In this document: positions 1-11,350 of the stretch, piece by piece
How positions within the stretch are numbered: the first letter of the stretch is position 1
How the letters are laid out: every line of letters begins with the position of its first letter
NCBI GenBank assembly: GCA_025024175.1
Contig: QCXZ01000042.1
Coordinates: 7,767,501-7,831,500, forward strand
DNA from: Rhyzopertha dominica
Lineage: Eukaryota > Arthropoda > Insecta > Coleoptera > Bostrichidae
Reading direction: 5' to 3'
Length of the DNA: 64,000 bases
Position numbers and translations under genes: made by a program
The notes under the pieces: generated by a model
What the model saw: the letters and a program-made list of their open reading frames with translations, nothing else
Databases searched by the model: none
Told to the model about the DNA's origin: nothing

Positions 1-219
1 GGTATAATGAACTTAAGTTTGGTATAAAATTGTTATGGCAAGAACATCGTCTACATATTATTATTATTACCAGAATATCTGAAATTAATTTATATTTTTT
101 TTATTATTTTCCACGTAGCTTAAGAAGAGATTAGCTAAGAAAGGTGAAAGAGTGTTTCCCCATGATATTAGTCTGTGATTACGTTTAATTATATTTTTTA
201 AATTTATTTATTAAATCTA

Positions 220-880
220 GAGAATTTTTGATCAAACAGTAATTGTTACGGAAAAGCTTAGACATCACAATTTATGTGCAAGGTGGATACCAAAATGCTT
301 ACGGACTAGCACAAAAAACAAAGAATGTTGTGTGGATGGGCGTTTGAGACACAATATCATGCGACATCTCCAAAACTAAACAACAATCAATGCAGTGGCG
401 TCAGTCGGACTCCCAAAAACTGAAAAAAATTAATCAATCTCATCAAACACTTGGAGAATGATGACGGTGGTTTTCTGGGATGATAAGGGCGTTCTTTTGG
501 TTGAATTTATAGAACGTGGGACAGCAATTCAGCTGCGAAACGCTCATCAATCTGAGACGAGCGGTAAAAATTTTGATTACCCACCTTACAGTCCCGACCT
601 TCCATCTAGCGACTGTTTCCTCTTCTTATACTTGAAACGGACAATCCTTCGAGAAGGAAAAGGAATTCAGGACCGCGTTATGAACTGGTTCGATGCCCAG
701 GCGGAGAACTTTTATGTAGAGGGGTTGAAAGAGCTGGTGCTGCGTTACAAAAAGTGCTTGGAAGCAAACGGCAATTATGTGCAAATAAAAATACTTTTTT
801 TTAATGGCAAAACTGCTCTTTCTTTACGAACACGTCCGTATATTAGCTTCAATAGCATTCAAAATATGTCACACTTTCTA
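220..880 (+). pseudogene. Mariner-type transposase relic
   Basis: A decayed transposase of the mariner family, the nuclear enzyme that cuts and pastes its own element. Around 270-330 the frame reads CARWIPKCL, matching the mariner segment before the catalytic core. From 458 a long frame holds VFWDDKGVLLVEF (mariner usually VFWDAKGILLIDYL), then YPPYSPDLPSSDCFLF, the conserved PYSPDLAPSD block carrying the third catalytic Asp, then a C-terminal WFDAQAENFYVEGLKEL segment. The part between the N-terminal piece and VFWDD is missing, and the region between them has stops, so this is an internally deleted dead copy. Terminal repeats were not found. Family assignment is firm; subfamily is not determined. 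Confidence 0.85.
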
Positions 881-959
881 AAGCGCGAATACTGATTAAA
901 ATGGCGCCATCTAAAACTAAAAATAAACTGATCTTTGCTTGGTATTTGTATGTCATCCT

Positions 960-1420
960 GACTATTCAAGGGCTGAATCCACCCGGGACAATTAAGTCAA
1001 AAATAGCGCCGCTCGTAAATATACACCGGCCAATTAGTTCAAAACAGGATGTGCAATTAATGTCGGACGCAGAGCGTCGCGCGTGGCGTCTGCGGATTTT
1101 ATGGAAAAACTTCGCGGAATGCCGCTCTTTCTTCTGTGTGGCTCGTAAAACTTTTGCAATGAAATACTGTGCACTGTAAATATTATTAGAGGTGGGCATC
1201 GCTGGCCAAACACGTAGATAGGCACGTCATGGCGAACGTAAAAATAACGCGAATAAAAAGTGCCGTCGATTGCGTAATTTTCTCCATTGATTTTCTCGCT
1301 TTCGTGGCTACGACCGCGATTAAATTTATTGGCCTTTGTCCTGTGAAGTATCGCGACCACCGCGTGGAAGAGCTGCCTTTGATTTCGCGGAATACAATGA
1401 GTTTCTGGTGCTGATTGTAG
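960..1420. promoter_or_regulatory. CpG-rich island, possible regulatory element
   Basis: A patch with many CpG dinucleotides (for example around 1065-1100) in AT-rich surroundings. Overlapping short frames on both strands are open only because the composition is GC-richer, and none resembles a known protein. It could be a conserved cis-regulatory element or an old GC-rich insertion. Function is inferred from composition alone. Confidence 0.3.
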
Positions 1421-1938
1421 CGGTTGTCCTCAGGAATTTGATTTAGGACCTATGTTGTCAGGGACTGGCAAATTTAAGTGGGTCAAACTCATTTGCAGTT
1501 AAATGTACTTGTAGGCTGTTTTAAAGATTTAAGTCAAACCATTTAAATGTTGAGTAGACGCAGGTACCTGATTTTATTCCAAACTGTACTGCAATCCGAT
1601 GAAACCAAATCACAGTGTGAATAAAGCTTATGGCTAAATAAATACACTAATCGGCACGGAAAGCAAACCACTCCACTTAGAGTAACAATCTTTCACATAA
1701 TATTATACCTTAATTTTTTGGTGTATTCTTTTTATAACTATTTACTTATTCTTGCCTTATATAACAAGTTTATGATTGAAAAAATATTCAATCATAAAAA
1801 TGCATGTCTGGGCTATGCTGTCTGCAAAGCAACCAACTACAGATACATTACAGCTCATCAGTGGAGTTTAGGTCTAATACAGACAGCATGACCCAGAACT
1901 GGTTTTGTCTATACTTATACGAAAGGTTTGGTATGGTG

Positions 1939-2165
1939 TTAGTAAAAAATAGATGCCAATATCGTACGTCAGCAATGAACTTACACGATGACAGTGCCAC
2001 CTAGCTGACTTAATGGGTACTACTTCCTAAAGGAAGCGACCTGTAATCTGAGAAGTTGGCATACATCAACCTTTAGGAAGTAGTACACATTGAGGCAGCT
2101 AAGTAGCTTTGTCATCCTGTCAGTTCATTGCTAACAGATGGCATTGCCATCATTTTATCTACTAA
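1939..2165. repeat. Foldback/MITE-like inverted repeat, ~227 bp
   Basis: Two imperfect inverted arms of about 95 bp: 1939-2035 and the complement of about 2070-2165 share TTAGTA at the outer edge, AGCAATGAACT in the middle and TACTACTTCCTAAAGG next to the short centre. There is no coding capacity. A second small inverted pair (TGCTGTCTG near 1817 and CAGACAGCA near 1881) lies just upstream. The arrangement fits a non-autonomous foldback DNA transposon. No clear target duplication was identified. Confidence 0.6.
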
Positions 2166-5100
2166 TATCCAGTCATAATGCTGTTTTTTTTTTTTTTGTA
2201 AAATGCCTTACACTGCAAAAGTTATTCATTTAAATTTGTATTTAGAACATTTTCTATGAGTTCTATAAAGAGTGTGTCATGTAGACCTTCAATTATCTGT
2301 AGACGGTTATTATGTGTACTGGAACATATATGCGATATTTAGTTTACAGTTCTGCCGAAAATGATAGTCAAGTTGTTTATCTCAAAAAGAATGTACTATA
2401 TTTTATTTCAGTAAACGTTAAAGTTTAAGTGGCATCAGCTTCCTTTATCCTTAAACTCTACCGTTTCTAAGATATTTTTATCTTTTCAGAAATTTTAGAT
2501 GAAACACCTTTTAATCTGTTCTTGCTTTTAATTTAGAGGACTATAAAAATCTGGAATATTGGCTGCGAACAAACACAAAATGTGACGAAATTGTAATCGT
2601 TTAAGATCATGTGAAATGATTTTTTTTATTTTATTTAACTATTTTTATTAAAACTGTAAAGATGATCTCGACGGAATTGAAGTTATACACAACTAGTATA
2701 ATAAGCATTTATTATATATATCTACAATATTGAGCATTCAGTAACGGCAAGAGTAATATTAAGAATTTAAAAAATGACATTAAATAAGTAGTGATACTAT
2801 TTTAAACGATTGAATTGCCATCTACGGGGAGCGAAAGTTTAACAAAATATGTCGTGTGTTTGGACTATTAAGTAGATGTTATGAGTAAAGAATGCTGCGC
2901 TTGAAAATGTGAGTTGTTAGCTTACAACGAAGAAAATGTAATAAATAATTCAGTATCTTTTAATGCTTATCCAAATCATTACTTAGGTATTGTAAAATAA
3001 ATTTATAAGTATCAAAAAAATTATTCACGGTATTTTAAGATGCATATATGGTATCCATTGTCTTATAGCTTGACGGAGACATAATTTATAATCTAATTAT
3101 TACACTCTGGTGTATTGTGGTACTGCGAGTAGTTTCTTGTAAATACTCAAATGAACACTATGTTCATAAGAAGATGAAAAAATGACACGTTCAATCGTCA
3201 CAAAAATTCCATGTGACGTAATTCTGCAGTCTCTAAGCGATGCCAGGGGATAAGCCGTGAAAAGGCCAATACATTTCTTTGCTTCTCTAATTCCAGAACA
3301 ATTACCTAATAGTCTTCTGACTATGTTATGCAGTTTGTACTTCTCTGTGTGTAAATGGAGTACCTATGTCAATATTATTAGAAACATTAGGAATCTGCAA
3401 GTTTCCTTTACAATAATGTGACAGCAACTTTGCTGAATAAGTAATAACAATTAGCATTTATATGTTTTTTGCATAACCAACGTGCATCCAAGAAGTAAAA
3501 TAACCAACATGCAGCTGTCAAATTATTATTTGTCGTTATAATAATGTTCGAATATCTTCATATAAGTTAAATTTATGAACAGGAATAAAAATAGAAGCAA
3601 AAGCTGTATCGATTAGCTCTGTAAAATAAGTGAGCTATTGAACTTTCAATTAGACCAATTGGTCGGCGTTTTTCAACATCCTCTGTAATTTGCATCAACT
3701 TAAAATATTACAGATATTTAGATACCTTTTTGTATTTCAAGCCTAAACTTTTAGCCTTTTATATTAAAAATTAAAAGGGATTGTCTCGATTTAGCAAGTG
3801 TCCTCAAAAATTTCTGTAGAAGTAAAAATAAGTAAAAAACGATTGAGTTTAAGAATTGGAGTAATCTAATGAAACTTACTTGGAAATTTATAATAAGGAA
3901 ACATCTCCTACGACTCATATATTGTTCATGATTAGTATTTGTTATTATTCTGCATAATTGTAGTTTGCATAGCTAGTTCATATGAATAGAAGGTATTTAG
4001 GTCGCTCTGTTCTATATACTTTTGGCCTATCGTAATTCAATTCCTTCATTAAGTATAGAACGATGCTTTACCATTAATTCTTAGTATGCACATATGTAAA
4101 AATTCCTTCCTGTTTTTAAAAAAATTATAGCATAATATTTATTAATACAATGTGCATTACTTTTACCTGTAAAACAGTATGCATCATCCTCTCTTTTTTA
4201 ATATAAACCTTTGCATGAGGTTCACCTATGACACAAGTGCCTCAAATGAGCCACTAAACCTTGACTTTCAGAAATGAATCACGACGTTATAAATATCGAG
4301 CGGGAGTTGCTAAATCTGACAAGTAATTAGCGCCTAGTTGTAAAAATAGGCATGGAAATGATGCTAGAGAAAAATGTTTTTGTGGCCGTTTATATATAGG
4401 GCTTAGACTGTTGCCAGCAGACAGATTCTTTCTTGCAAACATGATTCCTAGACAGTTTTTGTTATTTGTCGCTTTTCAGAGAATAATTTGTGGAGGGTTT
4501 GTAAACTAGGAATTTTATGTTGATCTTTGTTGTTACTATGATTCACTCTGCTTAATTTTATAGAGGTCATAATTTATTATTTAAACGACAACTTTTTTCC
4601 TTTATTGAAAGAGGATAGAATATTCATTTTCATTGGTCATAGACTGATTATGTGTTGGGTGCTTCATTCGGAATAAATGTTTACTTTTGAATAAGTAATT
4701 AATCCTTAAGGGCGAAGTAAGAATACAAAACATTTCTTTGTAATGTTTTGAAGACACAAGAATCAATACACCATTTAAATGTTCTGAACGCAAGTGCTCT
4801 TGTATAACACTGTCCTCTATAGTCTAGACAGTCGCGCTTCTACTGCTTGTGACATATTTTAAAAACTTTGTACGCTCTACTTAACCTCGTCCATAAACCT
4901 TTCAAAACTATAATAATTAGAGCAACACCAATATCTATCACTGTTACGTTTTGGCAACTTTTTATGCAACACGCATATAATGAGAACATATTTCGTACAC
5001 TGTAGCACACAGAAATAGAAAGTAAAAGTTGAGTTTTATACTACAGTTCCAATAATACCACCGTTAGGATTTAGCTGCACATCTCAAGNACATTCCGTAG

Positions 5101-5976
5101 AATGACAGTAGATTTGGTCATAAGAGATCGTTATTTATTTAGATTGAAATAACTCACGAACACTTTCGTTCGTACTATATTTAATTAGATATGGCAAATT
5201 ACTATAGGTATCAAGAGGTTGTTCTTTTGTATAGGGTAGTTCGATTAATTGTAGCATGTAATTTTCGGGAAAAGGCTCTGGTGATCTTGTTGATACAGAC
5301 AAAAAAAAGTGAAATGGTTTTAATGATTTTAAGAACGACACAAACATCAAATTAATTTTTGTAGGAAGTTAATTATTAATATTCAAAACAACGACTACTT
5401 CCACCATCACAAAATATACTGAAAATTTTTGCCAGGATGTTGTTTGTTGGTCAGCTCTCATTCAAATAGGCAAGTTTTTAAAGGGTGCAGATTGCAGAAA
5501 CAGAATCACTGATTTTTGAATAATGTAAAATATAGTTTGCTGAATAAATCGCACAGAGGTCTTTATATTTGTCATGTGGAGACTAACTCAATAACTGAAT
5601 CGGGGCGCTATTTTGATAAGAGAAACTTGAAGGAATGCTGAATCTGGTAAAATTTAATGTAATGGGAGACCAAATTTGATCTTGATTTTAAGGTTATTTC
5701 TGCATCCCTATAGTCCCCATTCAAATCTTTAAATAATAGCAAAAGGGGTCGAGCGACACATCGTTTTAAAGCTGTTTTCATTGTCTATGCTACCATAATT
5801 CTTTGTAAATTTGAACGATGCTTTATTAGGAATTACGAAATTGTTAAAATCTCATTTAAGCTATCACAATTATCAATATGGAATACTCCTGTTCAAATTG
5901 TAGGTAAACAAGTGTTTTGCCATTTAAATTTAGCCTTTTTGGATGGCACAGCGTCTGATTTTGGAACAAGGTCAAC
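2166..5976. other. AT-rich intergenic or intronic DNA, nothing recognised
   Basis: Long AT-rich stretch. The few short open frames (for example 4602-4793 and 5135-5350 on the minus strand) look like chance frames: no protein similarity, no splice context, composition like the surroundings. Confidence 0.6.
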
Positions 5977-6008
5977 GTTTCGCCCGCACTTGTAAGGGGC
6001 ATCATCAG
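5977..6008 (-). ncRNA. Hammerhead-ribozyme-like core (Penelope type)
   Basis: On the minus strand CTGATGA (6008-6002) is followed after one base by GCCC, an 11-nt loop, GGGC and then GAAAC (5981-5977). This is the CUGANGA / stem II / GAAA arrangement of a hammerhead core, with a 4-bp stem and one unpaired base before it. Hammerhead motifs are known from Penelope-like retroelements, whose coding relics occur elsewhere in this window. I cannot identify stems I and III or a cleavage site, so it is probably a terminal fragment. Activity is not implied. Confidence 0.45.
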
Positions 6009-6529
6009 GACAGGAACAATGAGTATGGAAAATGTACAAACCTAACGCTAAAAACATCTCCGAGCTGAACCAAATCTTATAAGGAGGAAAGAAAACGGAA
6101 ACGAACAAACGATAGATAACGTTGTATTTGGCGTTCCGAGGAAGTGGGGATGCTTGGACGGCAGAGGTGGGAGATTGTGAAAATGGGGGTAGCCGGTGGG
6201 TGATTGGGTACCAAGTAGTGGGGAAATGATAACCATCTTCGGCGTGTTCGGTTACTGCTGAGTGGGTGAAGGAACCTGATCTCTCTTCTCTTGATTACTG
6301 CTTATTTATCTGGTCATTTTTTTATTTAATTAATGTCGATGGACTAGAAAAAATCCAAATGATTTTTTTTCATTAAAACAATGGTTCTTGTATGTATTTT
6401 GATACAATAAGCCATATGCTTTCAGAAAACAGCAGCACCACGTCACCACCAATTCCTTTCATTAAATATTTTAATAAAACATCAACTTGTCAAGATTTAA
6501 ATATGAGAGTGGTCGTTCAGCTCATCGTC

Positions 6530-6850
6530 GTTTCTTCATTGATGTTTGACACGCCGCCATCTAATTTCACACTCTAAAACCAACACTTGACACTTGACCG
6601 ATTATCCAACATCGGCGTAACGAAGCCGTCTCGAATTGCTTTATTTGTTTCGCCGTTTTCGTTTTCGATGGAACCGACAGCCGAAAAGGTGAACAATCCT
6701 CGCGCTGCCGTTCTAAAAGTGAAGCGAAGGTTGACAACATTCACGTACACATCGAAGATCAGATAAACATCTCGGATTTCTTCCCGCAAAACACGATTCG
6801 TATCGCAACTCTGATTTCGAACCACACGCGTGTCTATTAAGAACGAAACG
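6530..6850. promoter_or_regulatory. CpG-rich island, possible regulatory element
   Basis: CpG-dense, complex sequence (around 6610-6720 and 6780-6840) between long AT-rich stretches. The overlapping minus-strand frames (6574-6825, 6713-6928) resemble nothing known. A conserved non-coding element is plausible; comparison with a relative is needed to decide. Confidence 0.3.
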
Positions 6851-6859
6851 AAAGAAAGA

Positions 6860-9800
6860 CGTAATCACGGTCGTGGACTTAACAAACGAATGTAAAAATG
6901 GGATTTGGCATTGCAGGCAAGGACTCAAAGGCTTTTCGCTTTTCCCTTTTTAGGGATTTAGATTCTTCTACCGTTTTTTGAGGTGATTGGAACTTTTTAT
7001 ACCTACTAGTAACAAATAATAGAGACTAGGACACCTATAGCCCACACTATATAATATATTTTAAGCAGATTCAGTGATAACTGGCGAGTCGTATTGAATT
7101 GCTAGAAAATGTGCACTTTTCCATGAAATAAGCTCATGTGGTTCATTTTTCTCTAAAATTTTTGGCAGATAGACATTATACGTCGATGCAGAAAAAGAGT
7201 TGATATCGATGGAAAACTACCACACTCGGACTTGTCCTCATAATAACCTTCTTCAGTAGCACCTAGTCCAAACTTTTCAAATATTCTTAAGGAGTTTCCT
7301 GTTAGAACTGATACCCTCTTTAAAAGTTACTTTAAATTCTGACACCTCTTGATAACTGTCATATGATTTCTTCCCAGTCAACATGGTTCATAAAAGTTAC
7401 CTGATTTTGAATCTGGGGTGATCGCAAAAGTATGCGGTTGCTCAGTTGCCATCTTGTCCGCCACAATACCTAAGCTTTCAAAATTGTCACTGTTTGTGGT
7501 TCAATAGTTTTTGCGTCGAAAGTGTTTGAGCTAATGGAATAAAACTGAGGGGGTGCTCAATCTTCGCATTTCATTCAATCCCTTAACTCCAGTTCAGAAA
7601 ACAGCTTTCTGAACTGATTGAATCCCTGAAATTGCCAATTAGTTTTTTCTTCATTCCTTCATATTTTTAGGTTTTGGGAGGAGAATGAATGTAATCCATA
7701 AGTTATGAAAGTATATCATTGTCGATTGCAGTAACAACACAATTGTCATATTATGTTATGTTATTAGTTTGAAATTCAGATTGAGTTGAAAAAACCACAA
7801 CTTCTAATCGGCTTTATGATCACTCTACGTGATGAAACCATTTGCAACAATAAGGAGCGCAAAAACTGATGAGAAATATTGTCGATAAGAAACACTATTT
7901 CGTATGCTTTGCATCATCATTTCCAACAAAANATGTACCATATCCATTTAACGTGTTTTTTCTCCAAATAATATTAACTATTGCGTTCTAGTCAAAACCG
8001 TGGAATGTTGCTAAATGTTTTTTTTCTCGAACTGTCTATCATCCAAGGATAACTATATTCGTAATACGTAATTCAAGATAGTAGCGCTCGTAGTTGAAAT
8101 TACTATTCGACCTTTTATTATTCAATTAAGGACACCCTTTTCTCGATCTTTATTTTAGATCTTCATCAGGACTAAGGAAATTTGAGATTATACGATTCTT
8201 CTATAATTATCAAAAATTGTATACAAAATTATATTATAAGACGTTTTGTCAAATTCAAATTTCAAAACCGCGAAAAATATTTAATAACTAGTGCTGTTTA
8301 ATTACTATACTCCACTCTAAACAGTTGTTACGTTTTTTTAAGCTATGCTGACAATGTGAGAATGAAATAGGACACAAACTGACATTGGTGAATAGTATAT
8401 CTTATAGTATAAGGGTTAGTATGTAATTCCTAAAAAAGTTCAATACCAAAAGCATTCCTTAACTGTCCAGCTGGTAAGTTGATTCACTGTAAGAATTGGT
8501 AACTAAAAATATTCAGAGAGTTAAATGGTATTTTTGCACTTTAGATTTAATTTGTTGATAATAAGATTAGGAGAAAACCTTTGCGTGTAAGAAGTAAGTA
8601 TTATTCCTGAAGATTGAGAATCTACTTTGTTTATTCTTGCGGCTTTTGGTTTACGTAAAAGAAACCGCACCTTGACACTACTAATGAAATCAGTCCTGCG
8701 AGCAGCCCTACGAGTGCAGACGATGTCAAACCAAATAAACGNTCAAATCGCTAAGACGATAATGTTATCAGAAAGCAGGAAACTATATTACGTAAGCTTA
8801 CCGTGGGATTCCGATGTAATCTTTAAAATTCGTCGATTTGTTTAAAGTGGGATATAGTCGCCATAAATAAGAAACCTCTAGTTCGTCGCATGCAGCGATG
8901 TTCAATTCAAATACAAAATATCGAGATTATTACTTAGCTAGTTAGGTGTTCAGTTTTTTGTTCTTTGAAGCCTTTTTTCAATTTGTATATGTGTAGAATA
9001 GGAAAAAAATTTACCGATTTTTGAAAGTTCAATTTTTAATAATTAACTTACATTTTTAAAGGAAATGTTGGGAAATATTATAGGTTGGGTTTATCTATAA
9101 GTATTTCAGATTATGATGGTAACCTTAACTGTGTGTCCACATGTTTACACTTTCCAGCTTTCGTGTTTACTCCAGTTTAAATAAGTACACTCTTGACGAT
9201 TCAAATTCTGAAATAAGGTACAGTAAAAATCGTTTATAGCGACGACGAATGGACCACACAATGTATGTTATTATAAAAAATAAGGAAAAATGCTTTTTGT
9301 TATTTATGTTATGTTATTTTGTTAGTTAGTTAAAAAAATACATACAGAAGAACATTTTGGAACAAAGATCATTTATAACTATGTTTTGCTCGTCTGTCTT
9401 TTGATTTTCACAAAATAACTTTTCGCTTGTATTCTCTAAATGACAGATTTCCTTATTGGCATCCAACTGATTTACTATACTGCTTTACTGTTTGGATCGC
9501 CATCATTTCACCATTCATTGAAGGTGGTTCGATTTNCCTTAATATTTCATCCTTATTTAAGTTTCTAGTAATTTCTATATTATTATCCAGCTTTCTTTAG
9601 AGGAAATGTTGACCGGAATTTATGTATCCATTGTGACTATGTGAAGACGCCATCATTTTGGTTTTCCTATTCATAACAAAGGCGTAGTTGTGCTAGTGGC
9701 AATTCATATTCATAATCAAAATCTTCATTACCTGACAGAAATCCAGCCTGAGCCATTCAGGCTTTGTTATTATTTTTGTAATACCGTAATATGATCTAAA

Positions 9801-9896
9801 TAATTTTGTCTACACATTTTTCGCCTTTGATTTTTATTTTTTATTTTTTTCTTGCAACGTAAACTATTTTAATAACGCCCCGTCAGATGTCGTATT
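6860..9896. other. AT-rich DNA, no gene recognised
   Basis: No coding region I can support. A degenerate hammerhead-like string lies on the minus strand at about 8140-8169 (CTGATGA, one base, a GATC...GATC stem, then a corrupted GAAA). A 72-codon frame at 8627-8845 has no recognisable content. A 7-bp inverted repeat near 9745-9765 (AGCCTGA/TCAGGCT) is too small to interpret. Confidence 0.5.
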
Positions 9897-9931
9897 ATTA
9901 CTAGATCAAACGAACTTACCTGAAGTTCGAT

Positions 9932-10090
9932 CGTAATTATGTGAACGCCTTGCCCGAACAGATAACTGTAACTAAGATAAGGTAGTACCGTCTACTGCCG
10001 GTAGATCGCACAGGTTTTAAAGTACATAGTATTTAAAAACGCCGCCGCGTCACCCTCCCGCCAGCATCATCACGCCACCTCGCGCTCAAT
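9932..10090. repeat. DIRS inverted terminal repeat (downstream end)
   Basis: Inverted copy of 14502-14659. From AGATAACTG inward the arms match along nearly their whole length, including the GC-rich GCCGCCGCGTCACCCTCC block. Only the outer ~17 bases differ (GAACGCCTTGCCCGAAC here, TTCACGCCTTGCCCTCC in the other arm). That asymmetry at the tips is what the internal complementary region accommodates. Confidence 0.92.
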
Positions 10091-10164
10091 TTTTAAAGTT
10101 ATATTACAAAAAAGGGATGCAATTATATGGGGAGGGTTATTTAATCACAGAAACTAAGGGTGGG

Positions 10165-10283
10165 AGTTATCTGTTCGGGCAAGGCGTTCACATAATTACG
10201 ATCGAACTTCAGGTAAGTTCGTTTGATCTAGTAATTATGTTTCACGCCTTGCCCTCCAGATAACTGTAACTAAGATAAGGTAG
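10165..10283. repeat. DIRS internal complementary region
   Basis: The left half (about 10165-10229) is the reverse complement of the element's left edge (about 9897-9975), including the extension outside the terminal repeat. The right half (about 10225-10283) is the reverse complement of the other edge (about 14601-14659). They fuse at GTAAT. This is the DIRS feature thought to template end-joining of the circular intermediate. Confidence 0.9.
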
Positions 10284-10388
10284 ATGTTTAAAGTATTTTA
10301 ATTGCAACAAGACCTTTTTTGTCACACAAAACAGAACTTTATTCTGACTAAATTCAAAGGAAATACATTCTATAGTATATTAAGCCAT

Positions 10389-11315
10389 TTAAGTATGTGA
10401 AATATTTGAGGAACTTAAATTCAGTAACGTTTTTGCAAAAATAAATTCTGATGCTACTGGTCGATTATAAAACTGAAGGAATGTTCTTGAGTTTTCTGTC
10501 CATCCTGCTGAACGGCATATTATATCCATAGATAGACCTCTTCTAAAAACTGCTGAAGTGGCGGCATGCCGGGTGGAGTGACTTTTAAAAATGTCCGTGT
10601 TAATTCCTGCGGCCTTCAAAGTAGACTTGATCCAGCGACTGATGGTTTGTTTCGTAGCTGCCTTATACGGTTTTACGTTGCACAAAAAAAGGTTGTCGGT
10701 ATCCAAAGCTCGGATATTTTTTGTCCGTTCCAGGTACTCATAAAGTGTCGAAACTACACATAGTCTTTTGTCCGGGGTATAATATGGAATATGCAGACAT
10801 GGTTGAACGTTTGACCATCGAGAAGTTTTGACTCTATCTGTTATGAATATTCTCATGCCTTCTTCAGATTCCTCAATATTTGGTAATTTAATCAGAGCTA
10901 TAGTTTGTACCCTATGTCCTGTAATTAAAACTAGAAGAGTGGCCAATTTTGCTGCCAGATCCTGTACAGAACNATTGGAGGATGATAATCTAAAGAAATC
11001 TAGCACTTTATTAGGGTCCCATGTTGTATTGTATTTTGATCTTTGAGGACGAATGTTTGCGATTCCTCTTAAAAAACGTTTCACCAGTTCGTCGCTGCCT
11101 ATGTTATTAGGTAGTATCAATGAAAGGGCAGAGCGATGGCTGTTGAAGGAGCCGTAGGATACTTTTGAAGTTTCCAGAATGTTTTGAAGGAATGTGATCA
11201 CTTGGTATCTATTGGCGTTGTATGGATCCAAAAAATTGTTGGTGCAAAACGACCACCATTTCTTGTATGTTATTTCATACTGCTTAAGAGTTGAAGAGCT
11301 GATTGAAGACAGCAT
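10389..11315 (-). CDS. DIRS tyrosine recombinase
   Basis: Integrates the circular DNA intermediate of the element by site-specific recombination in the nucleus. Counting from the ATG at 11315 (308 residues), an N-terminal helical DNA-binding part (TLKQYEITYKKWW) precedes the catalytic domain. The conserved tetrad is visible: Arg in TGHRVQTIALIK (~135), HSTR (His ~246, Arg ~249) and the nucleophile Tyr in FLQFYNRP (~283). The frame opens only 7 nt before the RT stop (TAA in this frame at 11360-11358), so translation needs reinitiation at this ATG, 36 nt after the RT stop, or a separate mRNA. One N near 10973 makes one residue ambiguous. Length and motifs fit DIRS recombinases. Confidence 0.92.
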   Translation of the reverse strand: MLSSISSSTLKQYEITYKKWWSFCTNNFLDPYNANRYQVITFLQNILETSKVSYGSFNSHRSALSLILPNNIGSDELVKRFLRGIANIRPQRSKYNTTWDPNKVLDFFRLSSSNXSVQDLAAKLATLLVLITGHRVQTIALIKLPNIEESEEGMRIFITDRVKTSRWSNVQPCLHIPYYTPDKRLCVVSTLYEYLERTKNIRALDTDNLFLCNVKPYKAATKQTISRWIKSTLKAAGINTDIFKSHSTRHAATSAVFRRGLSMDIICRSAGWTENSRTFLQFYNRPVASEFIFAKTLLNLSSSNISHT

Positions 11316-11350
11316 GGTGTTCAACGCCTCTTCTGGAATTCCTTTTAGTT

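Noticed and set aside
9745..9765. Short perfect hairpin AGCCTGA/TCAGGCT
   Set aside because: It looks like a bacterial terminator stem, but this is eukaryotic nuclear DNA and no gene ends there.
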